41,318 nt of DNA from CALWZE01 sp036644375 (GCA_036644375.1 JAVXQD010000018.1:1-41318), one strand, 5' to 3'. Shown: positions 7,242 to 15,932, counted from the stretch's first letter. The notes: generated by a model not told the origin, from the sequence alone. A program made the numbers and translations.

Positions 7242-8645
7242 TCAGTTGTAAAAAGCGCAAAATGCCCTGTACATGGCAAAAATATCAATTCGGCTCGCCA
7301 CTTCATACGGCGAGTGCATAGACAAAAGCGCGACTCCGATATCCACAACCTCCATACCCAGTGAGGAAATGAATTTTGCCACGGTTCCGCCTCCGCCCTC
7401 ATCCACTTTTCCAAGCTCACCTGTCTGCCACGGAATACCATTGGAGTCGAACAAGCGGCGCATTTCTCCGACAAACTCAGCCGACGCATCGTTTGTGCTG
7501 CTTTTGCCTCGTGCGCCCGTGTACTTAGTGAGCACCGGCCCATAGTTGAGATATGCGCAGTTCCTGCGCTCGTTCACCTCCGCAAAGCTCGGGTCAAACG
7601 CAGCATTCACATCGGCGCTCAGCGCTCTCGAATTGTGAATCACAGTCTCGACCTCGCACTTGCATGATTTGGAGAGCAGTGAAAGAAAATTCTTTAGAAA
7701 ATCCGAGTTAAGACCCGTGTTGCCATCGCTTCCAACTTCCTCCTTGTCCGCAAGGATGCAGATATTTGTTTTGGCCGGAGAGCCAATGGACAAAAAGGCG
7801 GTAAGCGCGGTATATGCGCACACGCGGTCATCATGTGCATACGCGCCGATAAGACTTTTGTCAAAGCCGATATATCTCGCCTTAAGCGCGGGCACTATCT
7901 CAATCTCGGCCGAGACAAAATCCGCCTCGACAATTCCATATTTTTCGTTGAGAATACGCATGAGATTCAGTTTGACGGGCTCGCTTATTTTTTCGTCGTC
8001 AAACGGCTCGCTTCCGAGCAGAACATTCAGTTCCTCGCCCTTTATCACGTCGCGCGCCTTGCGGTCGTCCTGAATCTTGTTGGACAAATGCGGCAGAATA
8101 TCCGTCACACAGAAAACGGGGTCGCTGTCGTCCTCTCCGATTGTGATATTGACAGCGGTTCCGTCAGCCATCACAATCGTGCCGTGAATGCTCAGCGGAA
8201 GTGTCACCCACTGATATTTTTTTATACCGCCGTAATAGTGGGTTTTAAAATATCCCAGACCGTTGTCCTCGTACAGCGGATTCGGTTTCAGGTCAAGCCG
8301 GGGACTGTCGATGTGTGCCGCAGTTATGTTTGCGCCCGTGTCAAGCGGCTTTGTGCCGATAACGGCGGCAATCAAGCTCTTTTTTCGGTTGTTAAAGTAG
8401 ACCTTATCACCCGCTTTATACTCATATCCTGCGCAGAATTCGGAAAATCCCTCTTTTTTCAGCATGTCAATCGCAAGCACGGTAAATTCGCGCTCGGTTT
8501 TTGCACTGTTCATAAACTCTATGTAATTTTCGCAATAAGCGGCTATTTCTGCTTTGAATTTCTTTTCAAAGCATTTATATCCGCTTTCTTTTTTTATTAT
8601 CAGCTTTTCCTGCAAAAGCTCCGCTGCTGTTTTTTTGTCTTCCAT
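7242..8645 (-). CDS. M18 family zinc aminopeptidase
   Basis: The 467-aa protein is a full-length M18 (aspartyl aminopeptidase type) metallopeptidase that removes N-terminal residues, often acidic ones, from peptides in the cytoplasm. Metal ligands and catalytic residues are visible: HIDSPR (His111), AYAHDDR (Asp272), the acidic pair in KEEVGS (Glu302, Glu303), ADVNAAFDP (Asp345) and SMHSPYE (His444). No signal peptide is present. Start ATG 8645 lies 12 bp after the coaE stop, so it is the last gene of the DUF951-prfA-sua5-coaE unit and is followed by a strong terminator. Substrate preference cannot be told from sequence alone. Confidence 0.92.
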   Translation of the reverse strand: MEDKKTAAELLQEKLIIKKESGYKCFEKKFKAEIAAYCENYIEFMNSAKTEREFTVLAIDMLKKEGFSEFCAGYEYKAGDKVYFNNRKKSLIAAVIGTKPLDTGANITAAHIDSPRLDLKPNPLYEDNGLGYFKTHYYGGIKKYQWVTLPLSIHGTIVMADGTAVNITIGEDDSDPVFCVTDILPHLSNKIQDDRKARDVIKGEELNVLLGSEPFDDEKISEPVKLNLMRILNEKYGIVEADFVSAEIEIVPALKARYIGFDKSLIGAYAHDDRVCAYTALTAFLSIGSPAKTNICILADKEEVGSDGNTGLNSDFLKNFLSLLSKSCKCEVETVIHNSRALSADVNAAFDPSFAEVNERRNCAYLNYGPVLTKYTGARGKSSTNDASAEFVGEMRRLFDSNGIPWQTGELGKVDEGGGGTVAKFISSLGMEVVDIGVALLSMHSPYEVASRIDIFAMYRAFCAFYN

Positions 8646-8657
8646 AATATCTCTCCG

Positions 8658-9272
8658 TTATTCTAAAAACCAATCTTCAAGCTGTGTTGCAAGCTCATCG
8701 AGTTTTTTATTAAACTGCTCAAGTGTGCCATTATTTTCAATAACAACATCGCAAATTCCGCGAAGCTCATCCTCTTTTACCTGCGCATTCAGCCTTGTTT
8801 GCGCCTGCTCGAGAGTCAAGCCGTCTCGCAATATTATGCGGTCAATCTGTGATCTTTCATCGCTGGTTATCATAATAAGCCTGTCGCACACGGCGTAAAG
8901 CCCGCTTTCTATCACGGCTGCCGCCTCGACAAGGCAATATTTGTGCCCCTGCCTGCGAAGCTCATCAAAATCATCAAGAAGCTTTTCGATGATTCTCGGA
9001 TGTGTAATTTCGTCGAGCTTATCTTTTTTTCTCTGATCTGAAAAGCATAAATCTCCGAGAAGCTTGCGGTTCAGAGAACCGTCCTGCTGAAGAATATCCG
9101 CTCCGAAGCATCGCACAAGCTCTTTGAGGCACCTTGATCCGACACCGACAACCTCTCGTGCAACCACATCGGAATCTATCGTTGGTATTCCTCTTTTCGC
9201 AAGATACTCACTGGCATAGCTTTTCCCCGAACCCGAACGTCCTGTCAGCGCGGCGACATAAAATTTACTCAT
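8658..9272 (-). CDS. coaE: Dephospho-CoA kinase
   Basis: CoaE phosphorylates the 3'-hydroxyl of the ribose of dephospho-CoA with ATP, the last step of coenzyme A synthesis, in the cytoplasm. The 204-aa protein has the P-loop GRSGSGKS at residues 11-18, IDSDVVAREVV at about 32-42 (the conserved D-D/A region), and the family signature DEITHPRI near the middle. Its length is normal (about 200). The start codon overlaps the stop of the threonylcarbamoyl-AMP synthase gene by 4 bp (ATGA), so the two are translationally coupled. Confidence 0.95.
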   Translation of the reverse strand: MSKFYVAALTGRSGSGKSYASEYLAKRGIPTIDSDVVAREVVGVGSRCLKELVRCFGADILQQDGSLNRKLLGDLCFSDQRKKDKLDEITHPRIIEKLLDDFDELRRQGHKYCLVEAAAVIESGLYAVCDRLIMITSDERSQIDRIILRDGLTLEQAQTRLNAQVKEDELRGICDVVIENNGTLEQFNKKLDELATQLEDWFLE

Positions 9273-10297
9273 AGCTCTATCACCTTGTTGGCGGCAGCCC
9301 TTATCAGCCTGTTATAGACCGCACTCTCGACGTCAATATCCTTTTCGATTCTGACAAATATCGCAGACGCATGAAATCGGTCGACTGCGCGCAGCACCGA
9401 AAACAGTCGTCTTGCTTGGGAGTGAACGTCACCCTTGGGTCCGTACGAAATGCATGGAATCTCAATTTTTTCTTCCTCGTTGTCAAAGCACATGGCATAA
9501 GAATCGCACGCCGCAACGCTTTTGGTGTACTCAACGAATTTTTCCAAGCTTCCCTTCACAAGCGTGACGTCCGCTTTGGGTGAATAGTGCTTGTATTTCA
9601 TTCCGGGGGACTCGACCTTTTCGTCCGCCTTGAGTTCGTGAGTGACAGCCTGCGACATAATCGCATTCGGCAATACCTCTCTTATCTGCTCAAGAGTTAT
9701 AATTCCGGGCCGAAGTACCGTCGGTATTTCACCCGAAAGAGAGATAACCGTGCTCTCTACGCCGACCTCGCACGGTCCGCCGTCAAGTATCAGGGGTATT
9801 TTTCCATGCAGATCATCATATACGTGTTGAGCCGTCGTTGTGCTCGGCAAGCCCGACAGATTTGCCGACGGAGCCGCAATCGGCACACCGGCTTTTTTAA
9901 TCAGCTCATTTGCGATTGGGTGCGACGGCATCCTCACCGCCACCGTGTTAAGCCCGCAGGTGATAACGTCGGTAATTCTGTCGGTTTTAGGCAAAACAAT
10001 CGTGAGCGGTCCCGGCCAAAAGGCTTTTGCGAGAGTTGCAGCATCGCTTGTTATTTCGACTACAACCGATTTCAGCATAATCAAATCACTTATGTGAACT
10101 ATAAGCGGATTGTCTTGAGGACGTCCTTTTACATTAAAAATTTCTTTGACCGCATTCTCGTCATATGCGTTTGCCGCAAGGCCGTATACCGTTTCGGTGG
10201 GCATTCCGACAACCTTGCCGCTCAGAATGAGATTCGCAGCAAGCTCAAGTGCCGCATTTTTACTTTCATCAGTTACTTTTATCAGCTGTGTATCCAT
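9269..10297 (-). CDS. sua5: L-threonylcarbamoyladenylate synthase, Sua5 type
   Basis: This enzyme makes threonylcarbamoyl-AMP from threonine, bicarbonate and ATP, the activated group later moved to A37 of ANN-decoding tRNAs (t6A). The 342-aa chain has an N-terminal YrdC domain with GMPTETVYGLAANA (about 31-44), GRPQDNPLIVHI and SANLSGLPS. The longer Sua5 form is shown by the extra C-terminal domain after a linker with SPGMKYKHYSPKADVTLV. The start at 10297 has AGGAG upstream and lies 2 bp after the prfA stop. Pairing with prfA links two translation-fidelity functions in one operon, as is common in Bacillota. Confidence 0.94.
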   Translation of the reverse strand: MDTQLIKVTDESKNAALELAANLILSGKVVGMPTETVYGLAANAYDENAVKEIFNVKGRPQDNPLIVHISDLIMLKSVVVEITSDAATLAKAFWPGPLTIVLPKTDRITDVITCGLNTVAVRMPSHPIANELIKKAGVPIAAPSANLSGLPSTTTAQHVYDDLHGKIPLILDGGPCEVGVESTVISLSGEIPTVLRPGIITLEQIREVLPNAIMSQAVTHELKADEKVESPGMKYKHYSPKADVTLVKGSLEKFVEYTKSVAACDSYAMCFDNEEEKIEIPCISYGPKGDVHSQARRLFSVLRAVDRFHASAIFVRIEKDIDVESAVYNRLIRAAANKVIEL

Positions 10298-10299
10298 TT

Positions 10300-11370
10300 T
10301 TACTCCTGTGCTTTTAGCTTTTCTGCCTGGTCTGCAGTGACAAGAGCGTCAATAAGCTCATCTATATCACCGTTCAATATTGATTCCAGCCGATACAGCG
10401 TCAGACCGATTCTGTGGTCGGTAACCCGTCCCTGCGGATAGTTGTATGTGCGGATTCGCTCGCTTCGGTCACCTGTTCCGACCTGTCCCTTGCGCTGTGC
10501 CGCAATCTCGCTGTCCTGTGCACGCTGCTTTTGCTCAAGCAGACGGGAAAACAAAATTTTCAGCGCTCTGTCCTTGTTTTTATACTGGCTTCGCTCATCC
10601 TGACACTCAACCACCAGACCCGTCGGAAGATGCGTCACACGTATTGCGGACGAGGTCTTATTTACATGCTGTCCGCCCGCTCCGCTTGAGCGAAACGTGT
10701 CAATCTGCAAATCCTTGGGCGGAACGTTGAGCTCGACCTCCTCAGCCTCCGGAAGAACTGCCACGGTCACTGTCGATGTGTGAATGCGTCCCTGCGTCTC
10801 TGTTTCCGGCACACGCTGTACACGATGGACTCCGCTCTCAAACTTGAGTCGGCTATATGCCCCGTCTCCCTCGATAAGGAAGCTTATTTCCTTAAATCCG
10901 CCGAGCTCGGTTTCGTTGGAATTCAAAATTTCGCTTTTCCAGTGCTTGGTCTCACCGTACATCGAATACATTCTGTACAGGGAATTTGCAAACAGAGCCG
11001 CCTCTTCTCCGCCGGCTCCGCCCCTTATCTCCACAATGACATTCTTGTCATCGTTTTCATCCCTCGGAAGCAGCAGTATTTTCAGCTCCTCGGCATAGCT
11101 CTCCATCTCCTGCCTTGAGGAGTCATATTCCATCTGAGCCATTTCCTTAAGCTCTCTATCTCCGCCCGGCTCGTCAAGCAATGACTTTGCCTCGTCGAAG
11201 TTCTCTTTGGCTTTTGTATATGCACGAAATTTTTCAACGATTGGCGAGAGATTTTTGTGCTCTCTCATCAAGCTTCGATACAGCTCGTTATTGGAGGCAA
11301 CAGACGGCTCTGTGAGCTGATTGCCTATCTCCTCAAATCTTTTTTCTACTTCCTTTAACTTCTCAAACAT
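10300..11370 (-). CDS. prfA: Peptide chain release factor 1
   Basis: RF1 recognises UAA and UAG in the ribosomal A site and triggers hydrolysis of the peptidyl-tRNA. The 356-aa protein carries the PxT codon-recognition tripeptide as PET (188-190) within HRVQRVPETETQGR, which separates it from RF2 (SPF), and the catalytic GGQ at 232-234 in SSGAGGQHVNKTS. The Gln of GGQ is the target of the PrmC methyltransferase encoded at 21396-22241, so enzyme and substrate are both in this window but in separate operons. The length is normal. Confidence 0.97.
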   Translation of the reverse strand: MFEKLKEVEKRFEEIGNQLTEPSVASNNELYRSLMREHKNLSPIVEKFRAYTKAKENFDEAKSLLDEPGGDRELKEMAQMEYDSSRQEMESYAEELKILLLPRDENDDKNVIVEIRGGAGGEEAALFANSLYRMYSMYGETKHWKSEILNSNETELGGFKEISFLIEGDGAYSRLKFESGVHRVQRVPETETQGRIHTSTVTVAVLPEAEEVELNVPPKDLQIDTFRSSGAGGQHVNKTSSAIRVTHLPTGLVVECQDERSQYKNKDRALKILFSRLLEQKQRAQDSEIAAQRKGQVGTGDRSERIRTYNYPQGRVTDHRIGLTLYRLESILNGDIDELIDALVTADQAEKLKAQE

Positions 11371-11378
11371 ATATTTTT

Positions 11379-11567
11379 CTATTCACCCTTGTCACTGATA
11401 ATTTTTTTGATATTTTTCTCAATTTTATGCCGCGGCAGCATTATCTCATGCGAACATCCCGAGCATCTGATTTTGAAATCCATTCCGACACGAAGAACGA
11501 GAAATTCTCGGCTTCCGCAAGGATGAGGTTTTTTTACGATTATTCTGTCGCCGACCTTAACATCCAT
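11379..11567 (-). CDS. DUF951 small protein
   Basis: The 62-aa protein matches the DUF951 pattern: MDVKVGDRIIVKKPHPCGS at the start, a middle RVGMDFKIRCSGC and a HEIMLPR motif. Three cysteines (HPCGS and CSGC) could bind a metal. The family is widespread in Bacillota, and I know of no biochemical function for it. It is the first gene of the prfA operon: AAGGAG lies 11 nt before ATG 11567 and a consensus promoter lies just upstream. The prfA start is 8 bp after its stop. Confidence 0.9.
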   Translation of the reverse strand: MDVKVGDRIIVKKPHPCGSREFLVLRVGMDFKIRCSGCSHEIMLPRHKIEKNIKKIISDKGE

Positions 11568-11599
11568 GAGCTTAATTCTCCTTGTGAAATGTACGTTAT

Positions 11600-11628
11600 A
11601 TTATATATCATTTCTTTAACATAAGCAA
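11600..11628 (-). promoter_or_regulatory. Promoter of the DUF951-prfA operon
   Basis: On the minus strand, TTGCTT (plus coordinates 11623-11628) and TATAAT (11600-11605) are spaced 17 bp apart. Transcription should start near 11593, giving a leader of about 25 nt that contains the AAGGAG ribosome site. The S1-domain gene is transcribed away from the same intergenic region. Confidence 0.8.
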
Positions 11629-11698
11629 TGCAGAACGTATTAATTCGGTCTTTTGCCCGCATATAGATATAGGGTAGTAAACAGAAAGGACTGTGCTA

Positions 11699-12634
11699 AT
11701 GAACAGATATTTTTGCGAAGGCTCAACAGTTGACACAAAGGAGAATCTCGAATATACAAAAAGTATAAATTCTCTTGAAAAAGCAATGCTAACCAAGACC
11801 GTGCTCGAACAGCGGGCGCTTGTATTCGACACTGACAAAAATCTTGTGGTGAATTTAGGCTCTGTCAAGGGCGTCATTCCATACTATGAGTGCGCACTCG
11901 GTCTTGACGACGGAACGGCTCGGGATATTTCGGTTATCTCTCGGGTCGGCAAGCCCGTGTGCTTCATAGTGACGGGCTTTGACTATGATTCGTGCGGAAA
12001 CAGAATAGCGATTCTGTCAAGAAGATTCGTGCAGCAGCAATGTCTCGAAAACTATATCTCCGCACTGCGCATCGGTGATATTATTGATTGCAAGGTAACT
12101 CATCTCGAATCATTCGGATGTTTTTGTGATGTGGGGTGCGGCATAAGCGCACTTCTTCCCATTGATTATATCTCCGTGTCCCGAATCTCTCACCCACGTG
12201 AGCGAATTTATGTCGGTATGGATCTCAAATGTGCCATAAAGTCAATTGATGAGCACGGTCGCCTGCTTTTGACACACAAGGAGCTTTTGGGCAGCTGGGA
12301 GGAAAATTCCGCGCTTTTCAAGCCGGGCGAAACCGTTTTCGGAATGGTGCGTTCAATCGAGGACTACGGGGTATTTGTCGAGCTGACACCGAATCTTGCC
12401 GGTCTTGCCGAGCCGTGCGACAAGGCAAGACTGTCGTGCGGAGCAAGTGTGTACATAAAGAGCATCATTCCGGAGCGAATGAAGATAAAGCTCATTATCA
12501 TAGATTGCTTTGAACCCGAGACACATTCGATTGCTAACTTTTCTTACTTTTTCAATCAAAGCCATATTGATGAATTTCAGTATTCTCCTGCGAACTGTGC
12601 AAAAAGAGTGGAGAGCATATTCATTTCAGGTTAG
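11699..12634 (+). CDS. S1 RNA-binding domain protein
   Basis: The 311-aa protein carries at least two S1-type OB folds: about residues 117-185 (IGDIIDCKVTHLESFGCFCDV) and about 203-265 (PGETVFGMVRSIEDYGVFVEL). A weaker repeat-like segment comes before them. S1 domains bind single-stranded RNA. Clostridial proteins of this layout are related in domain make-up to ribosomal protein S1 but shorter, and their specific role is unclear. I chose ATG 11699, 8 nt after AAAGGA (11685-11690); an in-frame GTG at 11693 is too close to that site. It is transcribed divergently from the DUF951-prfA operon and stands alone. Confidence 0.82.
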   Translation: MNRYFCEGSTVDTKENLEYTKSINSLEKAMLTKTVLEQRALVFDTDKNLVVNLGSVKGVIPYYECALGLDDGTARDISVISRVGKPVCFIVTGFDYDSCGNRIAILSRRFVQQQCLENYISALRIGDIIDCKVTHLESFGCFCDVGCGISALLPIDYISVSRISHPRERIYVGMDLKCAIKSIDEHGRLLLTHKELLGSWEENSALFKPGETVFGMVRSIEDYGVFVELTPNLAGLAEPCDKARLSCGASVYIKSIIPERMKIKLIIIDCFEPETHSIANFSYFFNQSHIDEFQYSPANCAKRVESIFISG

Positions 12635-12642
12635 ATATATGC

Positions 12643-12782
12643 TATAATATCTAAATAATCTCGACTGCATAACAGGCGAATGTCAAAGCCAAATCATGCA
12701 TTTACGATTGAAATAGCAGTCGATGCCGCTTTGTTTTTTACAGAAAAGCAGCTTATGAAATCGAATAAAAGGAGGGGGATAA
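12643..12782 (+). promoter_or_regulatory. Extended -10 promoter and structured leader of DUF4364 gene
   Basis: TGCTATAAT (12640-12648) is an extended -10 element, with only a weak -35 (TTCATT) 17 bp upstream. The leader is about 128 nt long. Its bases 12661-12668 (TCGACTGC) are the reverse complement of 12717-12724, while CAAAGC at 12684-12689 can pair with GCTTTG at 12728-12733, which is followed by TTTTTT. The two pairings cross each other, so only one can form at a time unless a pseudoknot is made. Confidence 0.45.
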
Positions 12783-13334
12783 ATGCCAAACGATACCTTT
12801 ACTGCCGGAGTGATTCCGGGCGGTCTCACCGCTAACTCGGAAATAAAAATTCTCATATGCCATGTGCTGTGCGAGATAGCAATGCCGATATCACGTGATG
12901 ACCTGCTCGATTCACTTTCGGGTCGAGGCTACGCCAATTATTTTGAATGTGCCGATGCTCTCTCCGACCTTATTAACGCCTCTCACATCACAGAGGACGA
13001 TCATGGGATGTACCTTATCTCACAAAGCGGCAAGGAAATAGCCGCTCTTCTCAGTGAAGATGTCGCGCTCACTGTTCGTGAGCGCGTTGTGCAGCAGGCA
13101 CTTGTGCTCGCTCGCAGAAGCTCGCGGCAAAACTTTAACAAATCGGAAATAACCAAGCTCGACAACGGATATCTGCTCCGATGCAGTGTCAGCGACAAGG
13201 ACAGCGAAATCTTTGCGCTTGAGCTTATTGCCCCAACCAAGGCAGATGCACAGCTGATGCGCGATAATTTCACCGACAGAGCCGAGGACATCGTCAGCTC
13301 GATCTACACTATGCTCATGGACCAGCAGCTTTAA
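12783..13334 (+). CDS. DUF4364 family protein, probable winged-helix regulator
   Basis: The 183-aa protein starts with the DUF4364-like segment FTAGVIPGGLTANSEIKILICHVL and continues with a predicted winged-helix region (about 25-85). The family is typical of Clostridia and is thought to be DNA binding; the function is not established. The start is secure: AAGGAGGGGG directly precedes ATG 12783. The next gene, a radical SAM protein, begins 43 bp after the stop on the same strand, so the two may be co-transcribed. Confidence 0.82.
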   Translation: MPNDTFTAGVIPGGLTANSEIKILICHVLCEIAMPISRDDLLDSLSGRGYANYFECADALSDLINASHITEDDHGMYLISQSGKEIAALLSEDVALTVRERVVQQALVLARRSSRQNFNKSEITKLDNGYLLRCSVSDKDSEIFALELIAPTKADAQLMRDNFTDRAEDIVSSIYTMLMDQQL

Positions 13335-13377
13335 GATAATGTCGTATGTCGGATAAATCAATGAGGTGCTTCTATCG

Positions 13378-14259
13378 ATGATTTGCAATTTATGTCCGCG
13401 CAGATGCGCGGCGGTTCGCGAAAATGATAAATTCGGCGGCGCATGCCAAAGCGAATCCGCAGCGCGTGTCGCCCGCGCCGCCGTTCATCGAGGTGAGGAG
13501 CCCTGCATCAGCGGCACTGAAGGATCCGGTACTGTTTTTTTCAGCGGATGCCCTCTCGGATGTGTCTTTTGTCAGAACAGCGAAATAAGTCTCGGCCATT
13601 TTGGCAAGTCGGTCAGTGACAAACGCCTGAGTGAAATATTCAAGGAGCTGTGCGCGCTCGGAGTGCACAACATCAATCTTGTAACCCCGACTCACTTCAC
13701 CGATGCCATAATCAACGCGCTTGAGCTTTATTCTCCGCCCGTTCCCGTTGTGTGGAACAGCAGCGGCTATGAGCTTGCCGAGTCACTGCGCCGTCTCGAG
13801 GGCAAGGTCAGCATATTCATGCCGGATATGAAATACTCGGATAACCGCCTCGCCTCCCGCTATTCCAACGCCAAGGACTATTTTGAGGTTGCAAAAGAGG
13901 CTATTCTTGAGATGTTTCGACAGGTTGGTGCCTACAAGCTTGACGAAAACGGCATATTGCAAAGCGGCGTGATTATCCGCCATCTTGTGCTTCCCGAAAA
14001 CCTTGAGAACACCTTTGGGGTCATTGACTGGGTCCGCGACTATTTTGATGATGGGGATATTTTGTTCAGTCTTATGGCTCAATATACCCCCGCCGGCAAG
14101 CTTGACGGCTTTCCTGAGCTAAAACGCCCGATAAATGCCATTGAATATGAACAGGTCAGCAGATACCTGTTCGACAGCGGAATTGAGGACGGCTACATTC
14201 AGGATCCGGATGCTGCGGGAGAGGATTTCATTCCCGATTTCGATCTGAGCGGTGTGTAG
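13378..14259 (+). CDS. PflX-like radical SAM protein
   Basis: The 293-aa protein belongs to the radical SAM superfamily. The cluster-binding CX3CX2C motif is GCPLGCVFCQN (Cys58, Cys62, Cys65), the spacing of pyruvate-formate-lyase activating enzymes. The N-terminal CNLCPRRC (Cys3, Cys6, Cys10) plus Cys23 is typical of the PflX/COG1313 branch and may hold a further metal site. Such proteins may install a glycyl radical on a partner enzyme or modify a peptide, but the substrate of this branch is not known to me and no glycyl-radical enzyme is nearby. ATG 13378 lies 9 nt after GAGGTG; an upstream in-frame GTG at 13366 lies inside that site. Confidence 0.85.
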   Translation: MICNLCPRRCAAVRENDKFGGACQSESAARVARAAVHRGEEPCISGTEGSGTVFFSGCPLGCVFCQNSEISLGHFGKSVSDKRLSEIFKELCALGVHNINLVTPTHFTDAIINALELYSPPVPVVWNSSGYELAESLRRLEGKVSIFMPDMKYSDNRLASRYSNAKDYFEVAKEAILEMFRQVGAYKLDENGILQSGVIIRHLVLPENLENTFGVIDWVRDYFDDGDILFSLMAQYTPAGKLDGFPELKRPINAIEYEQVSRYLFDSGIEDGYIQDPDAAGEDFIPDFDLSGV

Positions 14260-14308
14260 AGCTGCGTATCGCCCACTTGACATACAGTCAGCAGTGATTT
14301 TTTCAATT

Positions 14309-14366
14309 ACAGCGCGTCATTGTGTATACTTTTTGTATATTCAATGGCGCGCTGTTTATTCTTTTT
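14309..14366 (+). terminator. Terminator after the radical SAM gene
   Basis: ACAGCGCGTCATTG (14309-14322) pairs with CAATGGCGCGCTGT (14342-14355), 14 bp with one G-U pair. The loop contains a further GTATAC/GTATAT pairing, and TTATTCTTTTT follows. It lies 50 bp after the stop at 14259. Confidence 0.75.
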
Positions 14367-14395
14367 GGTCATGCCTCCAAACTTCGCAATATTAC

Positions 14396-14424
14396 TTGAA
14401 CTTAAAATAGTTTTAAGTTAAAAT
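14396..14424 (+). promoter_or_regulatory. Promoter with palindromic operator of the MarR gene
   Basis: TTGAAC (14396-14401) and TAAAAT (14419-14424) form a promoter with a 17-bp spacer. The perfect 9-bp palindrome AACTTAAAA-TAG-TTTTAAGTT (14399-14419) fills that spacer and touches both hexamers. A MarR dimer bound there would block RNA polymerase, so autorepression is the natural reading. Confidence 0.7.
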
Positions 14425-14456
14425 CATTTTGCAGATATTTCAAAGGAGCACCGACA

Positions 14457-14912
14457 ATGAATAAGTCCCAGGCAGACCAGCTGAACAAATTTTTCGTGAG
14501 AACCTTCAACCAAATCATGTCCCTTGAGGAACGGGCACTTTTGTGCTCCGGAATCGGCAATGTTTCGGTCAAGGAGCTGCATCTGCTTGAAGCTGTGGCA
14601 GAGCTTCAGCCCATCGGCGAAAACACCATGTCCACTGTTGCCTCCCGCCTTGATGTCTCTGTAGGCGCGCTTACCACGGCAGTGAACACACTTGTTAAAA
14701 AAGGATATCTCATTCGAGCAAGCCGTGAGGGAGATAGGCGTATTGTGCTCGTTGAGCTCACAAAATCCGGTCTTGAGGCAAATTTTCGGCATGAGGCGTT
14801 TCACAAAGCCATGATAAAAAAAGTCGGCGAGGTGCTTGATGAAAACAGCCTTGAAACACTGTGCGTCTCGTTGGATAAGCTGTCGGACTTTTTCGAGGGA
14901 CTTGCAAAATAG
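14457..14912 (+). CDS. MarR family regulator resembling FabT
   Basis: The 151-aa protein is a MarR-type winged-helix regulator. The recognition region is VASRLDVSVGALTTAVNTLV (about 62-81), followed by the wing REGDRRIVLVEL. Several stretches look like FabT, the repressor of fatty-acid synthesis genes in Bacillota: an N-terminal LNKFFVRTFNQIM, a SVKELHLLEAV helix, and FHKAMIKKVGE near the C terminus. FabT acts with acyl-ACP as corepressor; whether this one does is inferred. ATG 14457 has AAAGGAG upstream. A palindrome sits within its own promoter. The next gene encodes a DegV/FakB-type fatty-acid-binding protein, which supports a lipid role. No fab genes are in the window. Confidence 0.82.
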   Translation: MNKSQADQLNKFFVRTFNQIMSLEERALLCSGIGNVSVKELHLLEAVAELQPIGENTMSTVASRLDVSVGALTTAVNTLVKKGYLIRASREGDRRIVLVELTKSGLEANFRHEAFHKAMIKKVGEVLDENSLETLCVSLDKLSDFFEGLAK

Positions 14913-15055
14913 CTGTTTGCTCAAAAGCACAGACCGATTGGCGATTTGCAGCCATGACATACCATATGTGAAACCCGAAAACACTCCCGGCATCGCATGA
15001 CGTCGGAGCTATTGCGGTTGCTCGGCAGAAACTAAATTAAAAAGGAATTGATTTT

Positions 15056-15889
15056 ATGGCAATTATTTTAACGGACAGCACCTGCGATATCGGTATTTCC
15101 GAGCTTAAAGAACTGCATGTTGAAATGCTTTCGGTAAAGGTGAGTTTCGGAACGGACGAGTATGCGGACAAGCGAGGCATCACAAACGAGGAGTTTTACA
15201 ATCGGCTTGAGCAGTGCGATGAGCTTCCAACCACAACTCTTATCAATATCGGAGAATTTATAGAGGCATATGATCGCTTTAAGCACGACGACATCGTTGT
15301 AATTACCCTGTCCTCCAAGCTGAGCGGAACCTATCAGTCGGCAGTCGCCGCATGCAGCATGTCGCATCGTGACAATATTTTCGTTGTCGATTCCGCAACA
15401 GTATCGGGAGGGCTTGCCCTGCTTGTAAAGCAGGCGGTTAAGCTTCGTGATGAGGGGTTCGGTGCAAGGGAAATTGCGGATAAAATCGAGCTGCTGAAAG
15501 GACGTGTCCGAACAATCGCAATGATTGACACACTTAAATATCTTGTTAAGGGCGGCAGACTTTCGGGAGTTTCCGGAGCAGTTGGCAGTGTTCTCGGAAT
15601 AAAGCCTATTTGCTCGATTGAAAACGGAGTTGTCAACAACATAGCCAAGGCACGCAGTGTAGGCTGCGCCATAAACGAAATTGTTCGCATAGTCACCATG
15701 GACAAACCGATAGACCGCCTCCTGCCCCATATATATGTACACACGAATAACGATAATGCCATGAACAAGCTTATCGACAAGCTTGATTCGGCCGACGGAG
15801 CCTCCTTTGACAGATACATGATCGGCAGCGTTGTCGGAACACACGCCGGCCCCGGAGCTGTAGCCGTATGTTATTTTGAAAAGGATTAA
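15056..15889 (+). CDS. DegV family fatty-acid-binding protein
   Basis: The 277-aa protein is a full-length DegV family member. Motifs are TDSTCDI at the N terminus, VITLSSKLSGTYQSA near 82-96, VVDSATVSGGLALLV near 111-125, and a C-terminal GTHAGPGAVAV. DegV proteins bind one fatty acid. FakB members present it to the kinase FakA for conversion to acyl phosphate, so exogenous fatty acids enter phospholipid synthesis. Whether this copy works with a FakA cannot be told here. ATG 15056 follows AAAGGAA. It lies 143 bp after the FabT-like gene on the same strand and ends before a long dyad that faces the cysS operon. Confidence 0.88.
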   Translation: MAIILTDSTCDIGISELKELHVEMLSVKVSFGTDEYADKRGITNEEFYNRLEQCDELPTTTLINIGEFIEAYDRFKHDDIVVITLSSKLSGTYQSAVAACSMSHRDNIFVVDSATVSGGLALLVKQAVKLRDEGFGAREIADKIELLKGRVRTIAMIDTLKYLVKGGRLSGVSGAVGSVLGIKPICSIENGVVNNIAKARSVGCAINEIVRIVTMDKPIDRLLPHIYVHTNNDNAMNKLIDKLDSADGASFDRYMIGSVVGTHAGPGAVAVCYFEKD

Positions 15890-15932
15890 GCTTGTCACTG
15901 CATACACTTAAAAAACGAGACTGCTGAAATAT

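Noticed and set aside
15068..15907. 279-aa minus-strand frame opposite degV
   Set aside because: It mirrors the DegV coding frame; DegV motifs on the plus strand are unmistakable.
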